A stretch of 54,448 nucleotides of DNA, from contig JAFGLI010000005.1 in the NCBI GenBank assembly GCA_016928115.1, positions 1-54,448 on the forward strand. The letters are read 5' to 3'. Shown here piece after piece: positions 16,254 through 25,919 of this stretch. The notes under the pieces are model-generated. The model saw only the letters and a program-made list of their open reading frames with translations, was not told the DNA's origin and searched no databases. Position numbers and translations under genes: made by a program. The DNA is from Candidatus Woesearchaeota archaeon (GTDB lineage: Archaea; Nanobdellota; Nanobdellia; Woesearchaeales; UBA9642). The first letter of the stretch is position 1. Every line of letters begins with the position of its first letter.

Positions 16254-16349
16254 AATTATCACCCCAACGTTTTAAAAAATTAATATTTAAACTTAAATAA
16301 CAGTGATTGTTTTTAAATTTTATTATTTTTTCATCTTAAACAGGTAAAA

Positions 16350-16357
16350 TTTATAAA
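16350..16357 (+). promoter_or_regulatory. TATA box of the PIN-ATPase gene
   Basis: TTTATAAA about 28 nt before the ATG at 16381, the spacing expected for a leaderless mRNA. Confidence 0.55.
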
Positions 16358-16380
16358 CTTCTTTTAAATAACTTTAGGTT

Positions 16381-18249
16381 ATGGGGAAAAAACAGAATAA
16401 ACCGGGAAATATTGAGAAAATAGTCCCTGACACAAGCGTAATAATTGAAGGAATCATTTCTGAAAAAATAAGGAAAAAAGAATTATCTGTAAGTGAAATA
16501 CTGATTCATGAGGCAATACTACAGGAATTGGAGCACCAGGCAAATAAAAACAATGAGACAGGCTTTATGGGGCTTGATGAAATCAATAAACTAAGAAATA
16601 TTGCTGATGAACAGAATATAAAAATAAATTTCTCAGGCTCGCGCTTAAAGGATTGGCAGATAAAAAAAGCATACCTGGGAGAAATAGACAGCCTTATCAG
16701 AGACCTTGCGTATAATGAAAATGCTGCATTAATAACTGCAGACATGGTTCAGGCAGAAGTCGCAAAAGCCAAAGGCATAGAGGTATTGCTTATTAAATTC
16801 AAAAAAGGAAAAAAGAGAAAGATAAAGCTTGAAAAATTCTTTGATAAAAATACTATGAGCGTGCATCTGAAGGAAAACTGCTTTCCAAAGGCAAAGAAGG
16901 GGCTGCCTGGAAAATGGGAATTTGTAATTATAAATAAAAAACAGCTGAAAAAGGATTTTATTTTGGGCATGATAAAAGAAATCATAGAAGAGGCAAACAG
17001 CAGGGATGACGGGTTTATTGAGATTGAAAGAAAAGGCTCAACCATCGTACAATTATCAAATTACAGGATAGTCATCACAAGGCCTCCTTTCTCAGACAAT
17101 TATGAGATAACTGCAACAAGGCCTGTAAAAAAATTAGAACTAAAGGATTATGATATAGATGAAAAGCTCATGGAAAGGATAAAAAAGCAGGCAGAAGGCA
17201 TTCTGATTTCAGGCGCACCAGGGCATGGAAAATCCACATTTGCCCAGGCTCTGGCTGAGTTCTACTCAAAAGAAGATAAGATAATAAAGACAATAGAAGT
17301 CCCAAGGGACCTTATGTTAAATGATGAGATTACCCAATATGCTCTTTCACACGGAAGCAAGCAGGAGATACATGACATACTGCTTTTATCAAGGCCTGAT
17401 TATACTATATTTGATGAAATAAGGAACACAGATGACTTCAGATTATTCTCTGATTTAAGGCTTTCGGGTGTGGGGATGATTGGCGTTGTTCATGCAACAG
17501 AATCAATTGACGCAATACAAAGGTTTATAGGCAGGATAGAACTGGGTGTTATTCCTCATGTTATTGATACTGTGATTTTTATAAAAAACGGAAAGATAGA
17601 CAGGGTTTTTAACCTTAAGATGGAAGTGAAAGTTCCATCAGGAATGCTTGAAGCAGACTTGGCAAGGCCTGTCGTATGCATCTATAACTTCAAAAACTCA
17701 AAACTGGAATTCGAGATTTATTCATACGGCGAGGAGACGGTGGTTGTGCCTGTGCAGAAAGAGACAACAACACCTTTGCAGAAACTTGCCTCTGAAAAAA
17801 TAGAGGAATATTTCGGGAGATACTCAAAAAACATAAAAGCAGATATGGTGTCAAATAACAAGGTTATCATATATGTGCCTAAGAAAAAGAAAGCTGCAAT
17901 AATAGGCAAAAACGGGAGCAATATAGAAAGGATTGAGTCTGAGCTTGGCTTGAGCATTGATGTGAGGGCAATGGATGAAAAGGATTCAGATAATAATATA
18001 TCTCATAATGATAATACTAAAGAATTAAACAATATCCCTTATTCTGTTAAAATCCATAAAAGAAACATAACCTTTACATTGGACAAAGAGCAGAAAAACA
18101 GGGAAGTTGATGTTTACGTAAACAGCCAGTACTTGATAACTGTAAAGACAACAAAAAAAGCACTCATAAGGATTAATAAAAATTCAAAACAAGCTAAGAT
18201 TATCATAAACTGCTTAAAGTCAGGGGAGGATTTGGAGATTAAAGGATAA
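16381..18249 (+). CDS. PIN-ATPase-KH protein (PINA type)
   Basis: This is a 622-aa protein. The N-terminal PIN domain (about 15-145) begins VPDTSVIIEG and retains acidic residues through LITADMVQ. A PilT/VirB11-like ATPase follows, with Walker A GAPGHGKST (about 279), DYTIFDEIRN, and the HATESIDAIQRF box. A KH domain (about 495-540) contains IIGKNGSNIERIE, and a basic tail follows. This architecture is the archaeal PINA/COG1855 family, for which Holliday-junction branch migration has been described in Sulfolobus. The stop shares one base with the PIG-L start (TAATG), so the downstream sugar genes are co-transcribed. Confidence 0.9.
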   Translation: MGKKQNKPGNIEKIVPDTSVIIEGIISEKIRKKELSVSEILIHEAILQELEHQANKNNETGFMGLDEINKLRNIADEQNIKINFSGSRLKDWQIKKAYLGEIDSLIRDLAYNENAALITADMVQAEVAKAKGIEVLLIKFKKGKKRKIKLEKFFDKNTMSVHLKENCFPKAKKGLPGKWEFVIINKKQLKKDFILGMIKEIIEEANSRDDGFIEIERKGSTIVQLSNYRIVITRPPFSDNYEITATRPVKKLELKDYDIDEKLMERIKKQAEGILISGAPGHGKSTFAQALAEFYSKEDKIIKTIEVPRDLMLNDEITQYALSHGSKQEIHDILLLSRPDYTIFDEIRNTDDFRLFSDLRLSGVGMIGVVHATESIDAIQRFIGRIELGVIPHVIDTVIFIKNGKIDRVFNLKMEVKVPSGMLEADLARPVVCIYNFKNSKLEFEIYSYGEETVVVPVQKETTTPLQKLASEKIEEYFGRYSKNIKADMVSNNKVIIYVPKKKKAAIIGKNGSNIERIESELGLSIDVRAMDEKDSDNNISHNDNTKELNNIPYSVKIHKRNITFTLDKEQKNREVDVYVNSQYLITVKTTKKALIRINKNSKQAKIIINCLKSGEDLEIKG

Positions 18250-18917
18250 TGAAAACCAAAAAATCTGTTCTGGTAATAGCTGCACACCCCGATGATGAGA
18301 TTTTCGGGCCGGGAGCCACAATAGCAAGATATGCTGAAGAAGGCATTGATGTATATACTGTTGTTTTCTCATACGGAGAGATGAGCCACCCCCATTTTAA
18401 GCCAGAGGAGATCATGAAGATAAGAAAGAGGGAGTCTGAAAGGGCAAACTCGATAATAGGGGGGAAGAAGGTTTATTTTCTGGGTTTAAAAGAAACCAGG
18501 TTTGAAAAGGAGTTTTATGAAAAAGGGGCATATAAAAAGGTTGAAGAAATAATAAAAAGGCACAACCCTGAAAAGATATTCATACATTCCCAGGATGATG
18601 TCCATCATGACCACAGGGCTGTAAATAAGATATTTATTGAAAACTATGAAAGGATGAGCCTGAATGCACAGGTATATACATTCAATGTTTCAAATATCCT
18701 TGACATAAAAAAAAGAAACCGCCCAAGATTAGTTATAAACACTTCAAAAACATTCCACAAGAAAATAAATGCCCTGAAATGCTTCCGCAGCCAGATTAAC
18801 CCGTTAAGCTATGTATTCACAAACAACATATTATTTATTGTTACTTACATAAAATCAGTAATCAACGGGATGAAATACGGATGCAAGCACAGCGAGGTAT
18901 TTTTCAGATTAAAATAA
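18249..18917 (+). CDS. PIG-L/LmbE family N-deacetylase
   Basis: This is a 222-aa zinc hydrolase. The first strand ends in AAHPDDE (zinc ligands His and Asp), and a later motif reads DDVHHDHRAVN with the third ligand. The family removes acetyl groups from N-acetylglucosamine conjugates such as GlcNAc-phosphatidylinositol (PIG-L) or GlcNAc-inositol (MshB). The glycosyltransferase begins 2 nt downstream. The pair therefore resembles the PIG-A/PIG-L or MshA/MshB step: attach GlcNAc, then deacetylate it. The acceptor is unknown. Confidence 0.9.
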   Translation: MKTKKSVLVIAAHPDDEIFGPGATIARYAEEGIDVYTVVFSYGEMSHPHFKPEEIMKIRKRESERANSIIGGKKVYFLGLKETRFEKEFYEKGAYKKVEEIIKRHNPEKIFIHSQDDVHHDHRAVNKIFIENYERMSLNAQVYTFNVSNILDIKKRNRPRLVINTSKTFHKKINALKCFRSQINPLSYVFTNNILFIVTYIKSVINGMKYGCKHSEVFFRLK

Positions 18918-18918
18918 A

Positions 18919-20052
18919 ATGAAAAAACTATTGATTACAACAGACCTTTATCTGCCAAAATGGGACGGGGTTTCAAGATTCCTCAATGAGATAGTACCGA
19001 GGCTGAAAAAAAACTTTGACATTATAATCATAGCCCCTGATTTCGGCGAATATAAGGAAAAAAATGCAAAATTAGTCAGGATGCCTGTGATAAAAAGGCT
19101 GAAATTCGTTAATTACCCTGTGCCGAGAATAAACAAAAAGATAATTGCAAGAGAGATAAAAAAAGCAGATATTGTATTCAACCAGACGATAGGGCCTATA
19201 GGATATTACGCAATAAAAAGGTGCAAGAGAACAAAAAAGCCAATAGTCTCATTCATACATTCTATTGAATGGGAACTGTTTCCAAAAGCATTGTCAAGCA
19301 ATCTACTGAAAAAGATTGCCTATCCTATTGTCAAAAGAATGACGAGAAAGCTCTACAACGGGGTAAGCTGCCTGTTTGTCCCTTCCTACCACATAGCAGA
19401 AGCCCTTATGTGGCAGGGAATATATTCAAGGATGGAAATAGTTCATCTGGGGACAGATATAAAAAAATTCTTTCCTTCAAAAAACAGGAATAAAATAAGA
19501 AAAGAGATAAACCTTAATCCAAAACCAATAATTATAGGCTATCACGGGAGGATAAGCGAGGAAAAAGACCTTATGACTTTATTAAGGGCATATATGAGAA
19601 TAAGGTCCAAAAACAGGGAAAAAGAAATAAACCTGCTCATAGTGGGGGACGGACTGGAAAAGCTGAAAAACAAGCTAAAATCAAAGCAGGGTGTTTTTCT
19701 GGTGGGAAAACAAGATAATGTTTTGCCTTACCTTCAGGCGATGGACATTTATGTATTACCTAGTTTAACTGAAACAACATCTCTTTCAACATTAGAAGCA
19801 ATGTCATGTGAACTTCCTGTAATAGTTACTGAAGTTGGCTTTATTAAAGACTATATTGAACAAGGCAAAAATGGCTTGTTCTTTGAAAAGCAGAACCCAT
19901 TCCATCTGGCAAAACAAATTGAACTGCTGATAAACAATCCTTCATTAAGAAAAGAATTGGGCAAAAAAGCAAGGGAAACCGTAAAGGAAAAATTCAACTG
20001 GGACAACACTTCTTCTGAGATAGAAATGTTATTGGAAAGCATGGTTGAATAA
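18919..20052 (+). CDS. GT4-type glycosyltransferase
   Basis: This is a 377-aa protein. It has two Rossmann-like halves of GT-B fold. The N-terminal half begins LLITTDLYLPKWDGVSRF. The C-terminal half has IIGYHGRISEEKDL, LLIVGDG, the EX7E donor-binding motif ETTSLSTLE, and a C-terminal helix as in GT4 retaining enzymes. There is no signal peptide, so it acts at the cytosolic side. Its position right behind the PIG-L deacetylase supports transfer of GlcNAc to a lipid, inositol or similar acceptor. Confidence 0.9.
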   Translation: MKKLLITTDLYLPKWDGVSRFLNEIVPRLKKNFDIIIIAPDFGEYKEKNAKLVRMPVIKRLKFVNYPVPRINKKIIAREIKKADIVFNQTIGPIGYYAIKRCKRTKKPIVSFIHSIEWELFPKALSSNLLKKIAYPIVKRMTRKLYNGVSCLFVPSYHIAEALMWQGIYSRMEIVHLGTDIKKFFPSKNRNKIRKEINLNPKPIIIGYHGRISEEKDLMTLLRAYMRIRSKNREKEINLLIVGDGLEKLKNKLKSKQGVFLVGKQDNVLPYLQAMDIYVLPSLTETTSLSTLEAMSCELPVIVTEVGFIKDYIEQGKNGLFFEKQNPFHLAKQIELLINNPSLRKELGKKARETVKEKFNWDNTSSEIEMLLESMVE

Positions 20053-20071
20053 TATTTAATGTTGGTGATAT

Positions 20072-21319
20072 TTAAATAAAATTTACGTGGGGGGGCTTAT
20101 TATCTATATCAATACTCTTATAAAATTCATTTGCCTCTTTTTCAGAGAAAATGCCAAGATCTCTAATATTTAATAATAAATTATTAAGACTTTTTAATTT
20201 AAAATAAGGAGGGGTTTTTATTTCACCAGAATCCATTTTCATCATCAATTCCTTTCTTTTATTTCCATACCACACATCTTTTAAACTAGTATTTTTTATA
20301 TCACCAATACAAAATCCTTCCATCCCATTATGCTCTGAAGTAATATACATTCTACCATCATAATCAAAACTTGCAGACCATGGGTGGGATATATTTGGTA
20401 TGTTTTGGTATGGCAGGGATAAATTATTAAATCCTTCTTTATTTATTAAAACACGCATTCCGGAAGATTCAACTTTATTGGCTATTTTATCCTCCAATAG
20501 GTCTGGTATTTCAGCAAAAATCTCTGAATTTGGCTGTTCAGTCACAACATTTAAATCATCATCAAAATAATAAACTTCTGGTCTAAACGCAACATAATCT
20601 ATTCCTCCCTCTGAATCTTCATATAACTGCAATAAAACATCTGAAATCTCATCCAGTTCTTCATAATTTTTCTCATTTATAATATAACCAATTCCAATAT
20701 TCGTTGGGACATTTAATTTAGTTTTGGTCCTGCCCAAATCCACAATATTTCTTTTTATATTATTAAATATTATCGGATTTTTACCATTATATCCATATAT
20801 CAGACCATGAGTTATAGAGGTTCCTGCATTAAGACTAACTCTTATAAAAACAGGTTTTATTTCCAAAAGTTTTTCGAAATCTCCTTCCTTAAACAAAGCA
20901 CCATTAGTATATAATCCTATTTCAAAACCACTTTCTTTTGCTTGTTTCATAAATTCTAAATATAAAGGATTCTTCAGAGGCTCCCCACCGCCAGTAAATA
21001 TAAGAGATTTAATATATGAACCTTTTAAACCACCAATAATTGAATCAAAAACCTCCTGACTCATTAATCTCTTTTTTCCCTTGTCTTTTTCCTTTGATTT
21101 GTTTTGAACATATGTGCATTTAGGACAATTAAAATTACAGTCAAGTGAAGGCACAATCTCAACACAAACAGGCTGAACATCAAAATAATTTCCTTTTAAA
21201 AAACTGGAAAAATTTTCTTTATGGAATAATGCTTTTTTAGAAGGGTCATACATATTATAACTATTATTACTTCTATTCAAACCTAAAATAGAATATAATT
21301 TATCTGTTTTTTTTATCAT
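20072..21319 (-). CDS. Radical SAM protein
   Basis: This is a 415-aa protein. The iron-sulfur motif is CNFNCPKC (about residue 59), and the barrel has SLIFTGGGEPLKNP (the GGE motif contacting S-adenosylmethionine), FEIGLYTNGALF and a Ser-Leu-Asn strand (IRVSLNAG). The C-terminal half carries WSASFDYDGRMYIT and FCIGDIKNTSLKDVWYG, which recall SPASM-type auxiliary domains, but only one Cys is visible there, so a second cluster is doubtful. No peptide substrate gene is adjacent. The reaction is unknown. It is convergent with the glycosyltransferase. Confidence 0.85.
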   Translation of the reverse strand: MIKKTDKLYSILGLNRSNNSYNMYDPSKKALFHKENFSSFLKGNYFDVQPVCVEIVPSLDCNFNCPKCTYVQNKSKEKDKGKKRLMSQEVFDSIIGGLKGSYIKSLIFTGGGEPLKNPLYLEFMKQAKESGFEIGLYTNGALFKEGDFEKLLEIKPVFIRVSLNAGTSITHGLIYGYNGKNPIIFNNIKRNIVDLGRTKTKLNVPTNIGIGYIINEKNYEELDEISDVLLQLYEDSEGGIDYVAFRPEVYYFDDDLNVVTEQPNSEIFAEIPDLLEDKIANKVESSGMRVLINKEGFNNLSLPYQNIPNISHPWSASFDYDGRMYITSEHNGMEGFCIGDIKNTSLKDVWYGNKRKELMMKMDSGEIKTPPYFKLKSLNNLLLNIRDLGIFSEKEANEFYKSIDIDNKPPHVNFI

Positions 21320-21488
21320 ATATATTAATAATACAAGGTAATATATAAATTTTTTGTATATAACGCCTAAAAAGTAGTAAAAAATAAAATTAGTGATAAA
21401 CTATTAATGGCTCTTAAAATTCATAAGGTTTATATATTATTTATTTTTGTTTAGATAATATATTATAATTCATATAAGTACTTAGAAA

Positions 21489-24400
21489 ATGGTCAAGATA
21501 AACCGAATGGTAATGCAGAATTTCAAGTCCTTTGCAAAAAAGACAGAGCTGATTTTCAACAAGGACTTCAATTGCATTATAGGGCCAAACGGCTCTGGAA
21601 AAAGCAATGTTACAGATGCACTGTGTTTTGTTCTGGGAAAATTATCCACTAAAGGAATGAGGGCTGAAAGGACAACCCATCTCATATATAACGGGGGGAA
21701 GAATAAAAAGCCTGCTGACTGGGCTAAAGTCTCATTATATATAGATAATAAAAACAGGATTTTCCCTTTTGATACCAAAGAGGTCAAGATTACAAGGATT
21801 CTAAAAAGAAAGGAAAAAGAGAATGAAGAAGACTCTGCCCAGGGAGTTTACAGGATAAATGAGAAAACATCAACAAGGCAGGAAATCCTTGAGTTGCTGG
21901 CTGCAGCCAAGATAAACCCTGACGGCTATAATATAATTCTGCAGGGAAACATAAATACTCTGATAGAAATGTCCTCTGTTGAAAGAAGAGGCATAATTGA
22001 ACAAATAGCAGGCATAGGTGTCTATGAGGAAAGAAAGGGAAAAGCCCTGAGGGAACTGGAAAAGGTTGAGAAGAAGATAAACGAGGCCAATATTATACTT
22101 GAGGAAAGGGGAACCTACCTGGACAAGCTGAAAAAAGAAAGGGACCAGGCCTTAAAGTTCAAGGACTTAAAAGATAAGATAAAAAGAAACAAGGCAACCC
22201 TTGTTTTCAGAAGGCTTGAAGACAACAAGAAGAAATCAACAAAACAGGATAATGAAATACAAAAGAAGCAAAGCAATATTGATAAGATAAATGAGGAAAT
22301 AACAAACTTAAAGGAAAAGCTCGAAAAGAAAAAGGAGGAAATAAGCAAGATAAACAAAAAAATAGAGGAAAAGGGGGAAAAAGAGCAGGTAGAGATACAC
22401 AGGGAAGTTGAAAATATGAAGGTTGACATGGCCTCATCCAGGGAAAGGATACACAACCTCAAGGACCAGATTGTAAAGATAAAGGAAAGGAAAGCTGAAC
22501 TTAAAAACAGCCTTGATGAAATAAAATCAAAGATTGTGTTTATTGAAAATGACAATAAAAAAATAAAGGAAAATATAGATAAAAAAGATAATTCAGTCCG
22601 GGAAATAGAAAAAAATATAGAGGATTTCCAGAAAGAGAAAAACCTTGAAAACCTTGATGAGCTTAACACTGAAATTGAAGAGAATGATAAAAAAACTGAG
22701 AAACTACAGGAAGAAATAGAGGAATTAAGAAAAGAGCAGCAGGAATTATTAAGAAAAAAAGACAGGCTTGAGATTTATATTGAAAACATAGACAGCAAGA
22801 TACTAAAGATATCCGGAATAAAAGAAAAGAACAAAAAACAGCTAAATGAGCTTGAGACCAAAAAGAAAACATTCAAAGAGATATCTGCAGAATTAAATAC
22901 CCTGCTTACAGAGGACAGCTCGCTGGATGCCCAGTTAAAAACCGCAAGGGGAAAACTGGAAAGCAAGAAAGAAGAGCTTACTAATGAAAAATCAAAGCAT
23001 GCCTCAATATCAAGGGGCATTGCAGGAAGCATTGCAGTAACAAGAATCATAGAGCAGAAGGAAAACAACAGCATAAAAGGGATAAAAGGGACAATAGGGA
23101 ACCTGGGAAAAGTGAATGAGGAATATTCTCTTGCTTTGGAGGTTGCTGCAGGCTCAAGGATAAAAAGCATAGTTGTGGAAAATGACAATGTTGCAGCAGA
23201 GTGCATAGATTTCCTGAAGAAAAGAAAAATAGGCGTTGCTAATTTTCTTCCGTTGAATAAGCTGAGGGAAACAAATGATGGCTTATCCAAAGAAATAATG
23301 AAACAGGAAGGAGTTATAGGAAAGGCTATTGACCTTATTGATTTTGACCCTAAGCTGAAAAAAGCATTCAGCTATGTTTTCGGAAACACAATCATTGTAA
23401 AAAATGTTGAAACAGCAAGAAGGATAGGCATAGGAAAAATAAGGATGGTTACCATAGAGGGGGATTTGATTGAGAAAAGCGGTGCAATGGTCGGAGGCTA
23501 CAGGACAAAAACATCTCACGGCATGGGCTTCAGGAAAAAAGAGGTCAGCGAGAACATTGAATTACTGAACAAGGAAATCGATGAGCTGAATAATACCATA
23601 TCAAAATTAAAAAGCAAAAAAGAGGAAACAGAAGATAAAATACAGGAACTGAGGGAGAAAAAAGCCGAGCTTGAAGGCGAGGTAATTAAGCTTGAAAAAT
23701 CCCTTCATATTGATTCTGAGGACCTGTCTGCAACAAAAGATGAAAAGGACATGAAAGAAAAAGAGCTGAAGGAGACTGAATATAATTTAGGGAAACTAAT
23801 GACAGAAATAAGCGAAAAGAACAAAGAGATTACCGGGATGAAAACAAGGAAGCAGACCTTAAGGGACAAGGTAAATAATTTAAGGAGCCCCGAGGTTCTT
23901 GCGGAAATGAGAGCCTTTGAGGACAAGAGAAAACAATTAAAAGAAGACATTATTGAGCTTAACGGCAATTTAAAGAATAATATATCACAGATAGAAAATG
24001 TGCTTGGGCCTGAAAAAGAGAACATAGAAAAGATCCTGAAACAGCAGGAGAAAGAGATGAAGGAGTTCGACAGGGAAAAAGAATCGCTGGATAAGGAAAT
24101 AGGCAAAAAAGAGAAAACAATAAAGGAAAAAGAGAAGCTCCAGGAGGAATTCCATAAAAAATTCAGGGACCTTTTTGAGAAAAGGTCTGAATTCGAGAAA
24201 GAGATTTCAAATATGGAGAACTCAATAAACAATAAGCAGGACAATATAAGGAATACAGAGATTGAATTGAATAAGACAACAATAGAAGATGCCCAGATAA
24301 AGGCAAAAATCTCAGGACTGGAGGAGGAGTTCTCACAATATAAGGGAATTGAAATTTTTAAAGACAAGCCTGAAAACAAGATTGTAAGTGAGATAAACAA

Positions 24401-25013
24401 ATTCGGGGAAATGGTTGAGAATATAGGGACTGTAAACATGAAGGCGCTTGAGATATATGAAAAGGTCGAGGTTGAGTTCGAGGTTCTGAAAGAAAAGAAA
24501 AATTCCCTGACAAACGAGAAAGATACTATACTGGTCATGATTAATAAAATAGACACAAAGAAAAAAGAATTGTTTATGGAAACATTTGATGTACTTAACA
24601 AAAACTTCAAGATAATATTTTCGAAATTATCATCAAAAGGGGATGCTTTTCTGGAATTAGAGGATGAAAACTACCCTTTTAATGCGGGAATTAATATAAA
24701 AGTAAGGATAAAGGGCAAAAAATTCCTTGACATATTCTCCTTATCTGGAGGAGAGAAAACACTTACTGCCCTGGCTTTCCTGTTTGCTGTGCAGGAATAT
24801 GACCCCGCTCCTTTTTATGTATTGGATGAGGTTGATGCTGCCCTTGACAAAAGGAACTCTGAAAGATTGGCCAAACTGATAAAAGCATATTCCTCTAAAG
24901 CGCAGTATATAATAGTAACCCATAATGACTCAATAATAAGCGAATGCAGCACAATATACGGTGTTTCAATGGGCAAGGAAAATGTAAGCAAGGTCACAAG
25001 CCTTGAGATTTAA
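21489..25013 (+). CDS. smc: SMC chromosome-condensation ATPase
   Basis: This is a 1174-aa protein of full family length. The head starts with MQNFKSFAKK and Walker A GPNGSGKSNV. Two long Lys/Glu-rich coiled coils flank a hinge (about 515-680) with GIKGTIGNLG and a conserved KSGAMVGGYR. The C-terminal head has the signature LSGGEKTLTALAFLFA and Walker B FYVLDEVDAALD. It forms the ring that organises and segregates DNA. No scpA or scpB gene follows; the next gene is a prepilin peptidase. The upstream spacer contains several TATA-like runs. Confidence 0.96.
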   Translation: MVKINRMVMQNFKSFAKKTELIFNKDFNCIIGPNGSGKSNVTDALCFVLGKLSTKGMRAERTTHLIYNGGKNKKPADWAKVSLYIDNKNRIFPFDTKEVKITRILKRKEKENEEDSAQGVYRINEKTSTRQEILELLAAAKINPDGYNIILQGNINTLIEMSSVERRGIIEQIAGIGVYEERKGKALRELEKVEKKINEANIILEERGTYLDKLKKERDQALKFKDLKDKIKRNKATLVFRRLEDNKKKSTKQDNEIQKKQSNIDKINEEITNLKEKLEKKKEEISKINKKIEEKGEKEQVEIHREVENMKVDMASSRERIHNLKDQIVKIKERKAELKNSLDEIKSKIVFIENDNKKIKENIDKKDNSVREIEKNIEDFQKEKNLENLDELNTEIEENDKKTEKLQEEIEELRKEQQELLRKKDRLEIYIENIDSKILKISGIKEKNKKQLNELETKKKTFKEISAELNTLLTEDSSLDAQLKTARGKLESKKEELTNEKSKHASISRGIAGSIAVTRIIEQKENNSIKGIKGTIGNLGKVNEEYSLALEVAAGSRIKSIVVENDNVAAECIDFLKKRKIGVANFLPLNKLRETNDGLSKEIMKQEGVIGKAIDLIDFDPKLKKAFSYVFGNTIIVKNVETARRIGIGKIRMVTIEGDLIEKSGAMVGGYRTKTSHGMGFRKKEVSENIELLNKEIDELNNTISKLKSKKEETEDKIQELREKKAELEGEVIKLEKSLHIDSEDLSATKDEKDMKEKELKETEYNLGKLMTEISEKNKEITGMKTRKQTLRDKVNNLRSPEVLAEMRAFEDKRKQLKEDIIELNGNLKNNISQIENVLGPEKENIEKILKQQEKEMKEFDREKESLDKEIGKKEKTIKEKEKLQEEFHKKFRDLFEKRSEFEKEISNMENSINNKQDNIRNTEIELNKTTIEDAQIKAKISGLEEEFSQYKGIEIFKDKPENKIVSEINKFGEMVENIGTVNMKALEIYEKVEVEFEVLKEKKNSLTNEKDTILVMINKIDTKKKELFMETFDVLNKNFKIIFSKLSSKGDAFLELEDENYPFNAGINIKVRIKGKKFLDIFSLSGGEKTLTALAFLFAVQEYDPAPFYVLDEVDAALDKRNSERLAKLIKAYSSKAQYIIVTHNDSIISECSTIYGVSMGKENVSKVTSLEI

Positions 25014-25032
25014 AGTTCTATCAATAAAAATA

Positions 25033-25040
25033 TTTATAAA
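25033..25040 (+). promoter_or_regulatory. TATA box of the prepilin peptidase gene
   Basis: TTTATAAA, about 25 nt before the ATG at 25062, in the 48-nt gap after smc. It suggests an independent, leaderless transcript. Confidence 0.5.
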
Positions 25041-25061
25041 TAAATCATTACAGATAAAAAC

Positions 25062-25919
25062 ATGATATTTATAAACGGGATATTTTTGGGCGCCATATTG
25101 TTCTTTGCTTCTATATTTGACATAAAAACAAGGGAAGTCCCTGACTGGCTGTCATACTCACTGATATATTTTTCAGTTGCGGCATCATTAATATATTCAA
25201 TCATTCAGGCCAATTATGTTTATATACTGAACTCAGTTCTGGGGCTTGCCGCCGGATTTGTACTTGCAATATTGTTATTTTATCTTGGGCAGTGGGGCGG
25301 AGGGGATTCTAAATTACTTATGGGCCTTGGCTCATCCATAGGAATCGGCTTTTCTCTTGCAAATATAGATTTTTTCGTTATCCTGATTAACATATTCATA
25401 GTGGGCTTTTTGTATGGATTTATTTATTCTGTAATGCTTGCATTAAAGCACAGAAAGAAATTTTCAGAAGGATTCAAAAACAAGATAAGGACAAAGCCAA
25501 CCCTTTTTCTAAGAAGAACAGTCATAATAATTGTTTTCCTGGGGATTATGGCTTCTTTTTTCCTGCCATTGTATCTGAAAATTTTTACAATAGGATTCAC
25601 AGGAATCCTTTTCTTCATATTTTATTTGTGGATATTCACGCAGGTAATTGAAGAGACCTGCATGATAAAGAAAACAGATATAAATAAATTGACTATAGGA
25701 GACTGGCTTGTTGAGCCTGTAAAAATCAGAAATAAAATAATAATCGGGAAATCCAAAACCGGCCTGACAAAAAAACAGGTCGATGAGCTTAGGCTGTTGA
25801 GTAAAAAAGGCAAAATCAAAAAAGTTATTATAAAAGAAGGCATTCCATTTATTCCCAGCTTCTTCATAGGTTATCTGGTCTTTATTGCATACGGGAACTG
25901 GATGCTGTTTGTATTTTAA
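25062..25919 (+). CDS. Archaeal prepilin peptidase (A24 family)
   Basis: This is a 285-aa membrane aspartyl protease. The first catalytic Asp is in FDIKTREVPDW after TM1 and the second is in the GxGD-type motif GGGDSKLL. About seven hydrophobic segments are visible. A C-terminal cytosolic part of about 80 residues (ETCMIKKTDINKL onward), then a last hydrophobic helix, resembles FlaK/EppA-type relatives with extra domains. It cleaves class III signal peptides; the prepilin-like genes at 27927 and 28669 are likely substrates. Its end overlaps the convergent HIT gene by 4 nt. Confidence 0.9.
   Translation: MIFINGIFLGAILFFASIFDIKTREVPDWLSYSLIYFSVAASLIYSIIQANYVYILNSVLGLAAGFVLAILLFYLGQWGGGDSKLLMGLGSSIGIGFSLANIDFFVILINIFIVGFLYGFIYSVMLALKHRKKFSEGFKNKIRTKPTLFLRRTVIIIVFLGIMASFFLPLYLKIFTIGFTGILFFIFYLWIFTQVIEETCMIKKTDINKLTIGDWLVEPVKIRNKIIIGKSKTGLTKKQVDELRLLSKKGKIKKVIIKEGIPFIPSFFIGYLVFIAYGNWMLFVF

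Noticed and set aside
22115-24610. Long minus-strand open frames opposite smc
   Set aside because: They are low-complexity Ser/Phe-rich shadows of the Lys/Glu-rich coiled-coil codons and show no motifs or ribosome sites.
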